Of a stretch of DNA of 6,441 nucleotides, positions 4,776 to 6,441 are shown in pieces. The position numbers and the translations under genes are program-made. Below the pieces are notes generated by a model. The model worked only from the letters and a program-made list of their open reading frames with translations, ran no database searches and was not told where the DNA came from. Source of the DNA: Candidatus Martarchaeota archaeon (GTDB taxonomy: Archaea > Micrarchaeota > Micrarchaeia > Micrarchaeales > Micrarchaeaceae); assembly GCA_023485745.1 (NCBI GenBank), contig JAMCZL010000037.1:1-6441 (forward strand). Direction: 5' to 3'. Position 1 is the stretch's first letter, and each line of letters begins with the position of its first letter.

Positions 4776-5900
4776 ATGCCTAGAATTAAAAGTCAGCGCG
4801 ATCCAAAGGGCAACACCGAAGCTGCCATAAAAAGGCTTTCAAGATCAAACTATATACTTTCGGCAGCCGTGCTCGTCCTCGCAATAGCGCTGATATTTAC
4901 CGTGCTGGCATTCGGCTCAAGCATAAGCTCCATCAGAACAGAAATATCCAACCTGCATTTCTCATCAAGCGGCAACAGCTCTACAGTTCCATCATACAAC
5001 CTAACCGGTACGCTTCTAGTGCCTCCTACATCTATACCCAGCGATCCAGTAATAGCAAAGCAGATGTCATTCGGAAGCCGTCTCACCAATATAAACCAGC
5101 CGCTCAACGCGACAGATCTGGCCGTAATAAACGACGCGCCGAATTCGTACTTTGAAACAGCTGGCGAAATGCTGTTAAACGGCAGCCTGGTCAATTATGC
5201 AAGTGGCAAGGGTGCTTCTGCAGTGCCTCCATTCATGGTTAACGGAAAGCCGTCAATGATATATCTTGGATCAATAACGTGCGTCTTTTGCGGAGAGAAC
5301 AGGTGGGCCATGGCGCTGGCGCTTTCAAGATTTGGCAAGTTCTCCAGGCTCTATACCGGATACAGCTCCTTCGGAGACCACAACCTGCCGACCCTATACT
5401 GGTCTCCTGCACACTACAACCAATCCGCTGAGGATCTGGGCGCATTCTACAACAGCAGCTACATAAACTTCATAGCAATAGAGGATACCAATCCGATAAC
5501 AGGCGGATTTGTCCTTAATCCGATGAGCACCATACAAAGCAGGATAAACGCTACAAACAACACAATATACATGGACGCCATGAAGTTCATATTGCAGTTG
5601 AACAACTTCCAGGGTACTCCATATACCATATGGGGCAAATACAACATGCCTGGGGCGGACGCCGTGGATTTTGGCAATTCAACTCCGACAAACAACACGT
5701 TGCCAATGACCTATATGACGCACGCTTCCGTATTCAAGCAGTTTGCAAGCCCCACAGATCAATTCGCCCTTACCGAATACGCAGGTGCCGACATATATGC
5801 GGCCATGATATGTTCCACGCTTAACGGCACGACAACAAACATGCCTAGCATATGCTCACTGCCGGCAATAAAGGGCATAGAGAGCAGCGAAGGCGTATGA
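4776..5900 (+). CDS. Membrane-anchored thioredoxin-like protein of the DUF929 type, glycosylation-rich
   Basis: The protein has 374 residues. A basic cytoplasmic segment (1-25) precedes a single transmembrane helix (about 27-47, NYILSAAVLVLAIALIFTVL), which orients the rest outside by the positive-inside rule. The outer domain contains KPSMIYLGSITCVFCGENRWAMALALSRFGKF in outline (158-189): a strand, then C169-V-F-C172, then E-x-R-W and ALSRFG, the hallmark pattern of the archaeal DUF929 family. The CxxC after a strand is thioredoxin-like, so thiol-disulfide exchange outside the membrane is a reasonable inference; no reaction is established. Another possible cysteine pair is C346/C360. Eleven N-x-S/T sequons (N67, 75, 111, 135, 215, 226, 258, 261, 301, 306, 350) all lie on the outer side, suggesting a heavily N-glycosylated surface protein. 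The stop overlaps the next gene (ATGA), which points to coupled translation. The start ATG 4776 is the only Met before the membrane helix. Confidence 0.82.
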   Translation: MPRIKSQRDPKGNTEAAIKRLSRSNYILSAAVLVLAIALIFTVLAFGSSISSIRTEISNLHFSSSGNSSTVPSYNLTGTLLVPPTSIPSDPVIAKQMSFGSRLTNINQPLNATDLAVINDAPNSYFETAGEMLLNGSLVNYASGKGASAVPPFMVNGKPSMIYLGSITCVFCGENRWAMALALSRFGKFSRLYTGYSSFGDHNLPTLYWSPAHYNQSAEDLGAFYNSSYINFIAIEDTNPITGGFVLNPMSTIQSRINATNNTIYMDAMKFILQLNNFQGTPYTIWGKYNMPGADAVDFGNSTPTNNTLPMTYMTHASVFKQFASPTDQFALTEYAGADIYAAMICSTLNGTTTNMPSICSLPAIKGIESSEGV

Positions 5901-6441
5901 TGATGGTACAAATGCCATACAAAAGCAAGACAAGAAGCAGTACTAAAAAGCCAACTGCCCAATCCGGCAAGAGGGGAAGGATCGCTGCAATAAAAGCGGT
6001 ATTTTCAAGGCCCGAACACATAGGCATAGCCATTCTGGGCGCGATAATATACTACCTACTGTTTTACTTCCTGATAACGCAAAGCAACCACGGCGTATTC
6101 CTGCTTACGGTGCCTGCATACATGATATACCTGCTCGTGATAACCTCCGGCATACTGCTTTCAATCAGCATATTCTCAATAAGGTCGCTGAGAAGAAGCA
6201 AAATCAAAAACGGGGCGCCTGCAAGCTTCCTGAGCGTGGCAATGCCTGCTGCGGGCGGCGTCATAGCGGGATGCTCCTGCGAAGTCCCAATACTGGGCAG
6301 CATCCTATACCCGCTGGGCCTTAATGTATTCGCCGTGAGCGGGGTAATATCAGCAATAGCAGTTTACGGCCCTGCCCTAATCGCGATATTCATAGTTGCA
6401 AACCTGCTTTCGATATACTACCTTTCTGGAAAAATAGCGCG
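5897..6441 (+). CDS. Multi-pass membrane protein with intramembrane Cys-Ser-Cys (partial, cut by window end)
   Basis: The frame opens at ATG 5897, overlapping the TGA of the DUF929-like gene. ATG codons at 5900, 5903 and 5912 are alternative starts. It runs through 181 codons without a stop to the window end. A basic cytoplasmic N-terminus of about 40 residues (KSKTRSSTKKPT..GKRGR) is followed by about four hydrophobic segments: 41-60, 67-95, 109-139 and 142-176. Short basic loops separate some of them, notably RSLRRSKIKNG (96-106). The third segment carries AGGVIAGCSCEVPILGSILYPLG (119-141 in outline), with C126 and C128 in C-S-C-E-V-P. This glycine-rich, proline-containing cysteine motif inside a helix looks functional, either as a redox pair or as a metal site. 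I do not recognise a named family. Coupling to the CxxC protein suggests they work together, perhaps with electrons or metal passing across the membrane, as DsbD/CcdA or VKOR systems do with thiols. That is inference. Confidence 0.75.
   Translation, partial: MMMVQMPYKSKTRSSTKKPTAQSGKRGRIAAIKAVFSRPEHIGIAILGAIIYYLLFYFLITQSNHGVFLLTVPAYMIYLLVITSGILLSISIFSIRSLRRSKIKNGAPASFLSVAMPAAGGVIAGCSCEVPILGSILYPLGLNVFAVSGVISAIAVYGPALIAIFIVANLLSIYYLSGKIA

Noticed and set aside
1..6441. CRISPR array, insertion sequence, integrase or attachment site next to the tRNA
   Set aside because: No direct repeat series, transposase or integrase motif, or duplicated tRNA 3' end is visible in the window.

Overview
The window looks archaeal, and the gene set fits a small-genome DPANN-type lineage; Micrarchaeota/ARMAN-like is my best guess, from style rather than from a marker gene. 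The evidence is an SRP54 of archaeal length, a DRG-type GTPase with a C-terminal TGS domain, and AT-rich TATA boxes about 24-36 nt upstream of start codons, which imply leaderless or very short-leader mRNAs. A tRNA intron is bounded by a bulge-helix-bulge motif, and a DUF929-like thioredoxin-fold protein is anchored in the membrane. ATA is used heavily for Ile, and the tRNA has no encoded CCA.

Layout. 1-413 (-): N-terminal part of a GT4-type glycosyltransferase, cut by the window edge. 414-500: short divergent promoter region. 501-1796 (+): SRP54. 1873-1926 (-): possible 17-residue Lys-rich mini-protein with its own TATA box, convergent with SRP54. 1927-2229: AT-rich intergenic stretch with one GC-rich inverted repeat and no convincing gene. 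2230-3330 (+): DRG/Obg-family GTPase. 3362-3793 (+): small winged-helix-like protein with a basic AT-hook-like tail. 3800-3895 (-): tRNA-Arg(UCU) interrupted in the T-loop by a 21-nt intron. 3897-4691 (-): TatD-family metal-dependent hydrolase, whose stop codon lies one base from the tRNA 5' end. 4776-5900 (+): membrane-anchored DUF929-like CxxC protein with many N-glycosylation sequons. 5897-6441 (+): multi-pass membrane protein with an intramembrane Cys-Ser-Cys, overlapping the previous stop by ATGA and cut by the window end.

How the genes work together. SRP54 and the DRG GTPase both serve translation: membrane targeting of nascent chains and a ribosome-associated GTPase. The DRG gene and the winged-helix gene could be co-transcribed. 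tatD and the tRNA are so close that one transcript processed by RNase P is likely. The last two genes are translationally coupled, and both carry paired cysteines near the membrane; I read them as a candidate thiol-redox or metal-handling module at the cell surface. The two most notable items are the T-loop tRNA intron with a textbook splice motif and this coupled cysteine pair. No CRISPR array, insertion sequence or prophage feature is visible.
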